NCBI GenBank assembly: GCA_034665745.1 | Contig: JAXDJJ010000015.1 | Span: 1 to 36,018, forward strand | Reading direction: 5' to 3' | DNA: 36,018 nt | Source: JAXDJJ01 sp034665745 | GTDB lineage: Bacteria > Actinomycetota > CADDZG01 > WHSQ01 | Part shown: piece after piece, positions 23,148 through 31,083 of the stretch | Numbering within the stretch: the first letter of the stretch is position 1 | How the letters are laid out: each line of letters starts with the position of its first letter | Translations under genes and position numbers: made by a program | The notes under the pieces: model-generated | Told to the model about the DNA's origin: nothing | What the model saw: the letters and a program-made list of their open reading frames with translations, nothing else | Database searches by the model: none

Positions 23148-25043
23148 ATGTTCGAAGGTCAGAGGAAGGAACGGACCCTTCAGCCGATCACTCATAGTCG
23201 TCTCGGTGAGCTGTTGGTATCCAGTTCGATGCTGACATCGGACCAACTGGCAACCGCGCTAGACACCCAGCGGAAGTCCCCCGAACCCAAACCTCGACTG
23301 GGCTGGGTGATCGCTCAAGCAGGTTATGCCTCCGAAGAAGCCATCGCCCATGCCCTTGCTCAACAGCTAGGGCTCGAGTACCTCGACATGGAATCGGTCG
23401 CCCCCGAGGTAGAGGCCATCCGTCTGCTACCGCAGAAGCTGGCGACTCAGCATCTCCTTGTTCCCCTCGAGAAAACCGGCGACCACCTCGTCGTGGCCAT
23501 GGCGGATCCAACGAACCTCACTGCGATCGACGACCTCAGAGCGGCAACCGGGATCAGGCGATTCGAGATCAAAGTTGGGGCGATGAGCGCGATCAGGAGT
23601 GCGATCGATCGGTTCTATTCCGTTGACATGGCGGCAGTAGATGCTCTCAGCCGATTCGGGATCTCCAGCGAGGTTGAAGTCCTACCTGAAGAGCTCGACA
23701 CCCAAGACGACGAGTCGTTGCAACGGGAGTCTCAGGCTGCCCCCATCATCCGCCTCGTTAACGGCATCGTCGGAGACGCTCTGCGAGCCCGTGCCACCGA
23801 TGTCCATATCGAGCCGCAACCTGACTCAGTGAAGATCCGCTACCGCGTTGACGGGTTGTTGAGGGATGTGATGAGTCTGCCGAAACACATCCAGATGCTC
23901 GTGTGCTCGCGCATGAAGATCATCTCGGGGATGGACATCTCTGAACGCAGGCGACCTCAGGATGGCCGCAGCAAGTTCCTGGTGGACGGACGCGAGATCG
24001 ATACACGTGTCTCGACGATGCCGACTATGGCCGGGGAAAAGATCGTCATTCGTCTCTTGTACAAGGCCGAGGAACAGGTATCCCTGTTCAAGCTTGGGCT
24101 TGAGCCGGAGCAACTGGGCCTGCTGACCGACCACTTGATGGCTCCGCAGGGCCTTGTCGTCTTCACAGGACCAACAGGTGCCGGGAAGACATCGACTATG
24201 TACGCGGGCCTCGGGCATGTGCAAGCGAGTGAGAAGAACCTCGTAACACTCGAGGACCCGATCGAGTTCCAGATAAAGGGCCTTAACCAGGTTCAGATCA
24301 ACGAACGTGCCGGGGTCACTTTCGCACGAGGTCTAAGAACCATCCTTCGCCAAGACCCCGACGTGATCATGGTCGGTGAGATCCGTGACCTGGAGACCGC
24401 ACAGATGGTTCTTCAGGCGTCTTTCACCGGACACATGGTGTTGTCGAGCCTGCACACCAAGGATGCTCCCTCGGCCCTCACGAGGCTCGCCGACCTTGGT
24501 GTCGAATCCTTCCGGATCTCAGCAGCTGTTTCCTTGATCGTCGCCCAGCGATTGGTACGGGTCATATGCGAAAAGTGCAAGACGCCGGCCGAGCCCGATC
24601 CGCACATCCTCGACGAACTGGGGCTGGACGAAGAAGAGCTCGTGGGTGCCCAACTGTTCAAGGGTGCCGGATGTGACGCCTGCGAGCACACGGGTTATCA
24701 GGGCCGAACGGGCATATTCGAGCTTCTTCCCATCACCCCTAACTTGCGAGAGGCCGTGGCCGGTGGCCTCGACGAGCAGAAGATGGCCATCGAGGCTCGC
24801 AGGGAGGGCATGTCGACCCTGCTACAGAACGGGGTGCGCAAGATGCGTGCGGGGATCACGTCGCTAGAAGAACTCCATCGGGTACTCCAGGCAGCTCGGG
24901 CGGTTCTCCCTCAGTGCATCGCCTGCCACCGTCACGTGCTGCTAGCGGCCGACGAATGTCCTCATTGCGGAGCAGACCTATCCGGTGAGGGAACTGTGCA
25001 GACACAACAGCCACCTCTGAAGATCGTGGAGAACGGGGTCTAG
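23148..25043 (+). CDS. PilB/GspE-type secretion ATPase with MshEN domain and extra zinc ribbon
   Basis: A 631-residue hexameric assembly ATPase of type IV pili/type II secretion. Residues 18-75 form an MshEN domain with two repeats (RLGELLVSSSMLTSDQLATAL and RLGWVIAQAGYASEEAIAHAL), the fold that binds c-di-GMP in MshE. The T2SSE core has Walker A GPTGAGKT (341-348), an Asp box (TLEDPIEFQ), Walker B (DVIMVGEIRD) and the His box (SSLHTKDA). A zinc site of CEKC (474-477) and CDAC (509-512) is canonical. A second CxxC pair at the C-terminus (Cys590/593 and Cys604/607, a zinc ribbon) is unusual. The ATG is preceded by AGGAGA. No platform protein (PilC/GspF) or prepilin peptidase follows: the next gene is convergent with a four-base stop overlap. 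Confidence 0.93.
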   Translation: MFEGQRKERTLQPITHSRLGELLVSSSMLTSDQLATALDTQRKSPEPKPRLGWVIAQAGYASEEAIAHALAQQLGLEYLDMESVAPEVEAIRLLPQKLATQHLLVPLEKTGDHLVVAMADPTNLTAIDDLRAATGIRRFEIKVGAMSAIRSAIDRFYSVDMAAVDALSRFGISSEVEVLPEELDTQDDESLQRESQAAPIIRLVNGIVGDALRARATDVHIEPQPDSVKIRYRVDGLLRDVMSLPKHIQMLVCSRMKIISGMDISERRRPQDGRSKFLVDGREIDTRVSTMPTMAGEKIVIRLLYKAEEQVSLFKLGLEPEQLGLLTDHLMAPQGLVVFTGPTGAGKTSTMYAGLGHVQASEKNLVTLEDPIEFQIKGLNQVQINERAGVTFARGLRTILRQDPDVIMVGEIRDLETAQMVLQASFTGHMVLSSLHTKDAPSALTRLADLGVESFRISAAVSLIVAQRLVRVICEKCKTPAEPDPHILDELGLDEEELVGAQLFKGAGCDACEHTGYQGRTGIFELLPITPNLREAVAGGLDEQKMAIEARREGMSTLLQNGVRKMRAGITSLEELHRVLQAARAVLPQCIACHRHVLLAADECPHCGADLSGEGTVQTQQPPLKIVENGV

Positions 25044-26239
25044 CAACCGAACGACTCGAACCTCTCGCTGTTGTTCCACTCCAGCTCGTCGCGGTTATAG
25101 CGCCAACCCCGAACGTCGTGTCGCTCGAGAACGGTCAGGTACCCCGTCGCCGCGTCTGTCGCATACACGTAGCGCCCCTGGACCTCGACGTCGAAGACGT
25201 AGGGGATGCCCTGGAATCCGGCCCCCGCGTTCTGCGCGCCTCGCGTGACCGGGGTGAACCTGAAGTAGTTGGCACCGAAGTAAACGGGTAGTCCGATCGT
25301 CGAATTCGCAACGTAGAGAGCATCCCCCGCTAGGGCCATGCCCTGAACGCGCTGGGTGTCATCCGTCTTGCATCCGACCGACAGCTCGCGCTCTAGCTTG
25401 ATGTGATCGAGGTGACTGGCGTCGAGCTCTTCGACAACCGGCGGTTTCGCCTTGTCGAACCAGTATTCAGCAGCGCCATAGATCATCCGGTGCTTACCGG
25501 TTACCCGGACCTCGATCTCGGCGAGCCCCATCTCGTCCCAGCTCCCAAGCAACTTTGGGTTCGTCGGATCGCTGAAGTCGAATACCTCGACCCCCGTCAT
25601 GCCGGTGGATGCGTAGAGCAACGGCTTCTTGAGGATCGGGTCTTTCTGGATGACGACACCGGCAGAGGCAGGGCCCCCCACCTTGGTAGCAGGCAAGGGG
25701 TTGACATGAACGGGGATCAACACACCGGTCGTCGGCTCGAAGCGATACACGACCATGCCACTCGTTGCATCCATGAGTACGACCCACTCCGTCGTGCCGT
25801 CGTCGTAATGAGCGACTCGCAAGCTGCCGCCGCCCGGTTGGTAGGACGCAAGGGTTGGGGCCGACGGATCCGACACGTCGAGAACATGCAGACCGTCTTT
25901 CGAGAACTGCACCGTCTGGCGCGCGTAGAACAACCACTCACCGTTCGTAGAGAACGCCAGGTCTCCATCCAGGGACTGACTTGCACCGTCGTCATAGCGC
26001 CCGAGAACCTTCGGCCTCTCCGGACGCGAGAGATCGAGTAGAGCGACAACACCCTCATCGCGCTGGAGGGCAGCACCGATGTCCCCGTGCAGCTCGAGAC
26101 GTCCGAGCCCGGCCTCGGTCGAGACCTCGAGGCTTCCGGCGATCTCGTGGGATGGCTGCTTGGGCGACCCCGAAGACGCCGGGACGAGCGTCAGCGCAAG
26201 GACCATGCTCAGAACGAGGGCGCGGATAGATAGCCACAT
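25040..26239 (-). CDS. Secreted LVIVD-type beta-propeller protein
   Basis: A 399-residue exported protein. I chose ATG at 26239, which opens a signal peptide (MWLSIRALVLSMVLALTLVPASSG); the longer frame up to 26365 would run into the gene upstream and add an Arg-rich segment that does not look like protein. The body has repeated blades with the LVIVD-family pattern: VALLDLSRPERPKVLGRYD, LHVLDVSDPSAPTLASY, VEVFDFSDPTNPKLLGSWD. These are 40-45-residue repeats found in cell-surface propellers of unknown function. Two cysteines near the C-terminus could form a disulfide. It follows the unknown-function gene after 38 bp and probably ends a long transcript. Its stop overlaps that of the convergent ATPase gene by four bases. 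I cannot assign a ligand. Confidence 0.8.
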   Translation of the reverse strand: MWLSIRALVLSMVLALTLVPASSGSPKQPSHEIAGSLEVSTEAGLGRLELHGDIGAALQRDEGVVALLDLSRPERPKVLGRYDDGASQSLDGDLAFSTNGEWLFYARQTVQFSKDGLHVLDVSDPSAPTLASYQPGGGSLRVAHYDDGTTEWVVLMDATSGMVVYRFEPTTGVLIPVHVNPLPATKVGGPASAGVVIQKDPILKKPLLYASTGMTGVEVFDFSDPTNPKLLGSWDEMGLAEIEVRVTGKHRMIYGAAEYWFDKAKPPVVEELDASHLDHIKLERELSVGCKTDDTQRVQGMALAGDALYVANSTIGLPVYFGANYFRFTPVTRGAQNAGAGFQGIPYVFDVEVQGRYVYATDAATGYLTVLERHDVRGWRYNRDELEWNNSERFESFGC

Positions 26240-26277
26240 GCAACGAAGGGTTCGCCCCTCGGGCCGGTCGTCCTGCC

Positions 26278-27336
26278 CTAGGGCCGGGGCAGCTCGCTCG
26301 TGTCCACGACTTCGAAATCGCGCCCGTGAACCTCTCCTAAGCGGTGGAGCGCGGAGTTGTTCCATCCACCATTCGGTGCGCCGGAGATGTACCAGTCGGA
26401 TCCGTTGTCCGCCACGATCATCCCGTAGCGCTTCAACGCTTTGAGGATGACCTGCACCTGGGCCGGGAAGCCCGAGATATCGAACCCCTGCTTGAGACGC
26501 AACCGCTGCCCCATCGCGGGCAAGCTTCGGCGGGTTAGGTCGGAGGCATAGTGACGGGCTGGGTAGATGAAAGCGCGTCGCGTTTCGGAAACAGTGAACC
26601 GCAACGCGTGATCGATCACTCCGTCGGCGACCTCGTTGTAGCGGACGAGTCCGGCAAGTATCGGCAGACCGGCAGCATCGGCCGAAGTCCAGCCTTTAGG
26701 CCGTAGATGGTTCGAGTTGAGATCCCAGGTCGCGCCAGACCCCGCGCGCCAACTTGCGCCGCCGTCACGGGGATACGCCGCGAAGAGTTCGTACAGTTTG
26801 CATGCCGCCTTGTCGACGACGATCACGTGGCGGTCTCCATCCGATCCTCGTCCACCTTCTATCGGAGCATCCTTCGGGATCGGATAGGGACCGTCGTCCG
26901 ATTCGCCTGCGTAGCGGAATCGAACCGGAACCTTCTTCTGATCACCCGGCACGGTGACGAAGGGGATGCCGATCCGTGCCCCTTGGTAGCGCCCCGAACC
27001 GAAGTCGGGATGGAGACCGGTGGATAGACCGATGCTGCGAACGATCGCATCGGAGTTGCCGAGCACCGGCAGGTCGTCCACAGGGAGGTTCCACTGATTG
27101 TCGGCGGGAAAGATCGGGCACTCTGGCGCACCGGGCAAGGGAGCGGCGGTCGCGCGCGGGACTACGAATGACGACGCGATCAGCACAACCCCACCCAGCA
27201 AGCAGACGATGAACTGCTGTCGTGTGCCCGTCTGAGACGGGCGGAACAGCACCGCCAAGAAGAGCACGGCGAGTCCGAACAGCAGCAGCTCCGGTTCGAT
27301 GCCTCCCGCGATGTTGACCGTATGGGCCGAGACCAT
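26278..27336 (-). CDS. Conserved membrane-anchored/secreted protein of unknown function
   Basis: A 352-residue protein. The ATG at 27336 overlaps the stop of the AlkA-like gene (TGATG). The longer ORF up to 27501 would lie antisense-free inside that gene and has no support. Two hydrophobic stretches (about 15-31, LLLFGLAVLFLAVLF, and 41-58, FIVCLLGGVVLIASSFVV) are followed by ATAAPLPGAPECPIFPADNQWNLPVDDLPV. The large extracellular part has distinctive conserved-looking segments: LHPDFG, GIPFVTVPG, DGPYPIPKDAPIEGG, DRHVIVVDKAACKLYELF, GWTSADAAGLPILAGLVRYNEV, NGSDWYISGAPNGGWNN. I recognise these as a widespread uncharacterised bacterial family that often follows signal peptides, but know no assigned activity. 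Conserved Asp, His and Trp residues would fit an enzyme, though none is demonstrated. Confidence 0.75.
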   Translation of the reverse strand: MVSAHTVNIAGGIEPELLLFGLAVLFLAVLFRPSQTGTRQQFIVCLLGGVVLIASSFVVPRATAAPLPGAPECPIFPADNQWNLPVDDLPVLGNSDAIVRSIGLSTGLHPDFGSGRYQGARIGIPFVTVPGDQKKVPVRFRYAGESDDGPYPIPKDAPIEGGRGSDGDRHVIVVDKAACKLYELFAAYPRDGGASWRAGSGATWDLNSNHLRPKGWTSADAAGLPILAGLVRYNEVADGVIDHALRFTVSETRRAFIYPARHYASDLTRRSLPAMGQRLRLKQGFDISGFPAQVQVILKALKRYGMIVADNGSDWYISGAPNGGWNNSALHRLGEVHGRDFEVVDTSELPRP

Positions 27337-28235
27337 CAGATCGTTTGGATCGAGCGGATCCGTTGACGAGGTGCTCGACGTGGTCGCCGGCCGGCCCCGC
27401 ATTCGATGAGGCGGATAACCCTGCCCCTCTCGCCTTTGTACGGTTCGAGCAACTCCAACATCCGTTCGTCGGTCGCCCGCATCTCTCCGGCAAGGACCCA
27501 CGCAACCAGGTGCGGCAGATGGAAGTCGCCAACCGACACAGCATCCGGGTCGCCCATCGCGCGCGCGGCAACCTCAGCGGCGGTCCACGCGCCGACACCG
27601 GTGAAATGCATCAATCGCGCAGACGCCTGCTCGGCGTCGAGTTCGACGCACTCCTCCAAACGATCGGCGCGCGCACATACGGCTCGGATCACATCGGCGC
27701 GTTTGCGCTCGACCCCGAACCGATGGAAGACCCAGTAGGGCTGCTCGGCCAGCACGGAAGGGTGCGGCGCCACCCGTAGTCCGGCAGGACCCGGAGCCGG
27801 CTCACCCAACGCAAACACCAGCTTGGCGAACGACTGGTGAGCCTCGTAACTCGTGACTTTCTGCTCGAGGATGGCCGGCACGAGTGCTTCCATCACCCGG
27901 TGCGTTGCGCCTATCCGCAGCCCGGGGAGTTGGCGTTGAAGTTCCTGGAGTCGCGGGTGATCGGTCTGCAACGTCGACACATCATGCGAGCCCGTCAACA
28001 GTTCGGCTCTCTCGAGAGCCCACGCGGCCCCGGACCCCCATGCCCGCGCCGAAACGTGATGACCGTCGACGGCGAGATGGATCGTGGCGGGTCCCTCGGG
28101 AGTTCCTGTCGCGCGCCAGAGCCCATCCGGCTCGATACGGATCGTCGGGTCCCCGGGTCCGTGCCGGTGAAGGCCGAACGTGGGCCGGGTCGCCAGGGGG
28201 CCGGGAAGTTTGAAGGAGGCGGTGCGGACGGGCAT
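27336..28235 (-). CDS. AlkA-like DNA-3-methyladenine glycosylase (HhH-GPD family)
   Basis: A 299-residue base-excision repair glycosylase. The C-terminal half has the HhH-GPD core: a helix with LVPAILEQKVTSYEAHQSFAKL, the hairpin FTGVGAWTAAEVAARAMGDPDAV, and the catalytic Asp in VSVGDFHLPHLVAW. No C-terminal Fe-S cysteine cluster is present, as expected for AlkA and unlike EndoIII/MutY. The first about 100 residues form the AlkA-like N-terminal region. ATG at 28235 was chosen because it lies 20 bp after the fpg stop; the longer frame would overlap fpg. There is no strong Shine-Dalgarno, so coupling is likely. Its stop overlaps the start of the next gene. Likely substrates are alkylated purines, but specificity is inferred from the family. 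Confidence 0.86.
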   Translation of the reverse strand: MPVRTASFKLPGPLATRPTFGLHRHGPGDPTIRIEPDGLWRATGTPEGPATIHLAVDGHHVSARAWGSGAAWALERAELLTGSHDVSTLQTDHPRLQELQRQLPGLRIGATHRVMEALVPAILEQKVTSYEAHQSFAKLVFALGEPAPGPAGLRVAPHPSVLAEQPYWVFHRFGVERKRADVIRAVCARADRLEECVELDAEQASARLMHFTGVGAWTAAEVAARAMGDPDAVSVGDFHLPHLVAWVLAGEMRATDERMLELLEPYKGERGRVIRLIECGAGRRPRRAPRQRIRSIQTI

Positions 28236-28255
28236 CACGTCAGAGTATTCGTGCG

Positions 28256-29089
28256 CTAGCGGATGAGCCTGGACATCCGGCGATCCGCCAGCACCTTGCC
28301 CTTCGTTTGGCAAACGGGGCAGTACGTGACCTCGTAGCCTTCGTACGACACCCGGCGCAGGTCTCCCCCACATCTGGGGCACGGGTAGCCATGGCGTCCA
28401 TGGATGGCGAAACGGTTGTCGATCTTGGTCGGCAGACCACCGGTCCTCTTCCGCTCTTCACCCAGCGCCGACTGGAGCACCTCGTGTGTCGCCTCGATCA
28501 AGGTCTTCCTCTTGGCGCTATCGAGTTTCTTCAGAGAGTCGTACGGCGAGATCGAGGCACGATGAAGGATGTCGTCGCTGTACCCGCGCCCGATACCCGC
28601 CAAGGTCCGCTGATCGCGCAGGATCGTGTGCACCCTGCGTCCATCGTCGGACGTAAGGATGAGCTCGTCGAACTCCTTCGAGAAGGGGTCGGGCCCCAAA
28701 CGTTCCAAGGGTCCGTCGTCTCCCGGTGCCAAGGTCCACCACCCTGCCTTGCGTTGCGTGCCGTACTCCTTGATCAGGATCGCGGGACGACCGTCGAAGA
28801 AGAACCGCACTACGGAGCCTTTCGGCTTTGTTCGCTTGGGTGGATCCTCGACATCGACGCGGCCCCCCTGTGAGAGGTGCACGAGGATCCGAGGTCCTCC
28901 GAAGTCCATGACGAGGTACTTCCCGCGCCTGCCGATGCCGGCGAGGGTCTTGCCCAAGAATGACTCTGCAGGAGGGTCGAACGTCTTCATCGCTGAGAAC
29001 TGCAACTGGGAGACCTCGGCTAAGGACGCTCCCCCGACGACATCGTCAAGCCGCTCGGCAAGAGCCTGCATCTCGGGGAGTTCTGGCAT
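28256..29089 (-). CDS. Fpg/Nei family DNA glycosylase
   Basis: A 277-residue formamidopyrimidine-DNA glycosylase/endonuclease VIII relative. The N-terminus PELPEM supplies the catalytic Pro (after Met removal) and Glu. The central H2TH domain includes LRDQRTLAGIGRGYSDDILHRASISP. The C-terminal zinc finger has four cysteines, CPRCGGDLR and CPVCQT. The position after PELPE is Met where Fpg usually has Val, and the H2TH lysine region (normally ...KxxxGIGNIYASE) reads GIGRGYSDD. It therefore belongs to an actinobacterial Fpg/Nei branch whose lesion preference may differ from 8-oxoguanine. It lies 14 bp after cysA, followed by the AlkA-like gene: two repair glycosylases at the end of a sulfate-transport operon. 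Confidence 0.92.
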   Translation of the reverse strand: MPELPEMQALAERLDDVVGGASLAEVSQLQFSAMKTFDPPAESFLGKTLAGIGRRGKYLVMDFGGPRILVHLSQGGRVDVEDPPKRTKPKGSVVRFFFDGRPAILIKEYGTQRKAGWWTLAPGDDGPLERLGPDPFSKEFDELILTSDDGRRVHTILRDQRTLAGIGRGYSDDILHRASISPYDSLKKLDSAKRKTLIEATHEVLQSALGEERKRTGGLPTKIDNRFAIHGRHGYPCPRCGGDLRRVSYEGYEVTYCPVCQTKGKVLADRRMSRLIR

Positions 29090-29103
29090 CCCCTGATTCT
29101 CGC

Positions 29104-30186
29104 TTAGACGGCCGCCAACTCGTCAGAGGGCTCAACCGCCCGGCCACCCGGAGCGAACACCTTGGCGTTCCGCAGATCGACGAACACCCTCTTGCCTTCG
29201 GTCACTCCCTCTAGCTTGTCGTTCGGGACCTGGGCCGTCAGTGCCTGACCATCGGGAAGGGTCAGGCGCACCTTGGACGTCCACCCGAGATTGCTCAAAG
29301 CCTCGACGACGGCAGGGCTCGACGAACCATCGGCGCGCTCCATCGACACGAGAACGTCGTGCGGTCTCACGAAGGCATGGGCCGCATCCCCATCGTTGAG
29401 GTGCTCGGCCCCATCGAGTTGCTGCTCACCGAATTGAACGCGGCCCCCGATAACTAGGCCTCTGATCACGTTGGCAGCACCGACGAAGCTCGCCACGAAT
29501 GGAGTGGCCGGCTCGTTGTAGATGGCTTCGCTCGAACCGATCTGTTCGACCTTGCCCTCGTGCATCACTACGACCTTATGGGCGAGCTCGAGGGCCTCCT
29601 CCTGGTCGTGCGTGACGAGAACGCTCGTGATACCGAGCTCGCGGTGTAGTTCGTCGAGCCACCTGCGCAGGTCTTGTCGCACACGTGCATCGAGCGCACC
29701 GAATGGCTCGTCGAGCAACAACACCTTCGGCTGTGGCGCAAGAGCACGGGCGAGCGCGACACGCTGACGCTGACCACCGGAGAGCTGGTCGGGGAAGCGA
29801 TCGCCGAAGGGACCTAGGTGAACCAGCTCTAAGAGTTCGTTCACACGTTTCACGCGCTTGTTGCGCGGCTCTTTGCGAACGGTCAGGCCGAAAGCGATGT
29901 TCTGCGACACGGTCATGTGACGGAACAGGGCGTAGTGCTGGAACACGAAGCCGACCTTGCGGTCCTGGACGCTCACGTGGGTCTGGTCCTCGCCTGCGAG
30001 AAGGATCTCCCCACTGCTCGGGTCCTCGAGACCGGCGATCATCCGCAACACCGTGCTCTTCCCCGAACCACTGGGACCAAGCAGTGCCGTGATCTTCCCT
30101 TCCTCGACGTCGAAGGTGACGCCTTCGACCGCGACGAAGTCACCGAATCTCTTTCCGAGCTCGTTCACCCTGATGGCTGGCCTCAT
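29104..30186 (-). CDS. cysA: Sulfate/thiosulfate ABC transporter ATP-binding protein CysA
   Basis: A 360-residue ABC ATPase: Walker A GPSGSGKST (about 37-45), Q-loop FVFQHYALFRHMTV, signature LSGGQRQRVALARAL, Walker B VLLLDEPFGALD and H-loop VLVTHD. After the ATPase domain (about 1-235) comes a TOBE-type domain (AFVRPHDVLVSMER..., about 265-345), as in CysA and other import ATPases. The phrase LFRHMTVSQNIAFGL is characteristic of the CysA group. The ATG overlaps the cysW stop by four bases. With sbp, cysT and cysW it makes a complete importer. The protein works on the cytoplasmic face of the membrane. Confidence 0.95.
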   Translation of the reverse strand: MRPAIRVNELGKRFGDFVAVEGVTFDVEEGKITALLGPSGSGKSTVLRMIAGLEDPSSGEILLAGEDQTHVSVQDRKVGFVFQHYALFRHMTVSQNIAFGLTVRKEPRNKRVKRVNELLELVHLGPFGDRFPDQLSGGQRQRVALARALAPQPKVLLLDEPFGALDARVRQDLRRWLDELHRELGITSVLVTHDQEEALELAHKVVVMHEGKVEQIGSSEAIYNEPATPFVASFVGAANVIRGLVIGGRVQFGEQQLDGAEHLNDGDAAHAFVRPHDVLVSMERADGSSSPAVVEALSNLGWTSKVRLTLPDGQALTAQVPNDKLEGVTEGKRVFVDLRNAKVFAPGGRAVEPSDELAAV

Positions 30187-31052
30187 GACCTCGCCTCCTT
30201 TGACTGTCGGTGTTTGAAAGTTTCGATGGCGGCAAGCAAGAGGATCGAGATCGCAGCCAAGGTCAAGGCGACCACGTAACCGGAGGCCTCTTGCCGTTCC
30301 TCGAGCGCCCGGAAAACGTACAGGGTTGCCGTTTCGGTCTGGCCCTGGATCGAGCCGCTCACGATCAAGACTGCACCGATCTCACCGAGGGCGCGTGCCG
30401 TGGAAAGGGCCATCCCATAGAGCAGGCCCCATTTCACGTTCGGCAGGGTCACACGGAAGAACGTCTGGATAGGTGACGCGCCCAAAGTCAACGCGGCTTC
30501 CTCCTCGTTCGTTCCGAGTTCCTCTAGGACGGGCCCGACCTCACGGATCACGAACGGGATGGAGATGAAGATCGTGACAAGGATCATCGAAGGCAGGGCG
30601 AAGATGATCTGGATGCCCCGTGCGGCGAAGAAGTCCGAGAACCACCCTCCCGTTCCGAACAACAGCACCGCCATAAGACCAACGGTGACCGGGGAAACGG
30701 CAAGGGGCAGTTCCACCAAGGCGTTCAGGAAGCGTTTGCCTGGGAAATCGTCGCGCACGAGCACCCACGCAGTGAGCATCCCAAGGACGGTCACGGTGAC
30801 GACGGTGACCAAGGTGATGATGCCCGTGAGCCAGAACGCATGTCTGACATCAGCGCGAGCGAACGTTTCGCTCACTACATCCATGCCTCCCTTGATCGCG
30901 GCCCACACGATGCCTGCGAGAGGGGCCAGCAGCAGGATGGAAACGTAGGACAACGCAAGAGCGATGAGCAGGCCGCGGATCAACCTCGTCCGGGAGGCAT
31001 GCGTGCGGATCGCGCCAGAGGTTGAACCGCCACTTCCTACGGTCATTCCCAT
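30183..31052 (-). CDS. cysW: Sulfate ABC transporter permease CysW
   Basis: A 289-residue inner-membrane permease with about six hydrophobic helices. The BPD permease EAA loop is EEEAALTLGASPIQTFFRVTLP, which contacts CysA, followed by NVKWGLLYGMALSTARALGEIGAVLIVSGSI, a CysW-specific segment. The order after cysT and before cysA and the start MGMTVGSGGSTSGAIR with a cytoplasmic tail are as expected. The gap to cysT is 31 bp and the overlap with cysA four bases. It pairs with CysT to form the channel; specificity for sulfate, thiosulfate or both cannot be told from sequence alone. Confidence 0.94.
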   Translation of the reverse strand: MGMTVGSGGSTSGAIRTHASRTRLIRGLLIALALSYVSILLLAPLAGIVWAAIKGGMDVVSETFARADVRHAFWLTGIITLVTVVTVTVLGMLTAWVLVRDDFPGKRFLNALVELPLAVSPVTVGLMAVLLFGTGGWFSDFFAARGIQIIFALPSMILVTIFISIPFVIREVGPVLEELGTNEEEAALTLGASPIQTFFRVTLPNVKWGLLYGMALSTARALGEIGAVLIVSGSIQGQTETATLYVFRALEERQEASGYVVALTLAAISILLLAAIETFKHRQSKEARS

Positions 31053-31083
31053 GGATCACTCGCTACACAAGTGTCGGTTGCAC

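Noticed and set aside
27339..27501. N-terminal extension of the unknown secreted protein to 27501
   Set aside because: It would lie wholly inside the AlkA-like gene and is Arg-rich. The TGATG overlap gives a natural coupled start at 27336.
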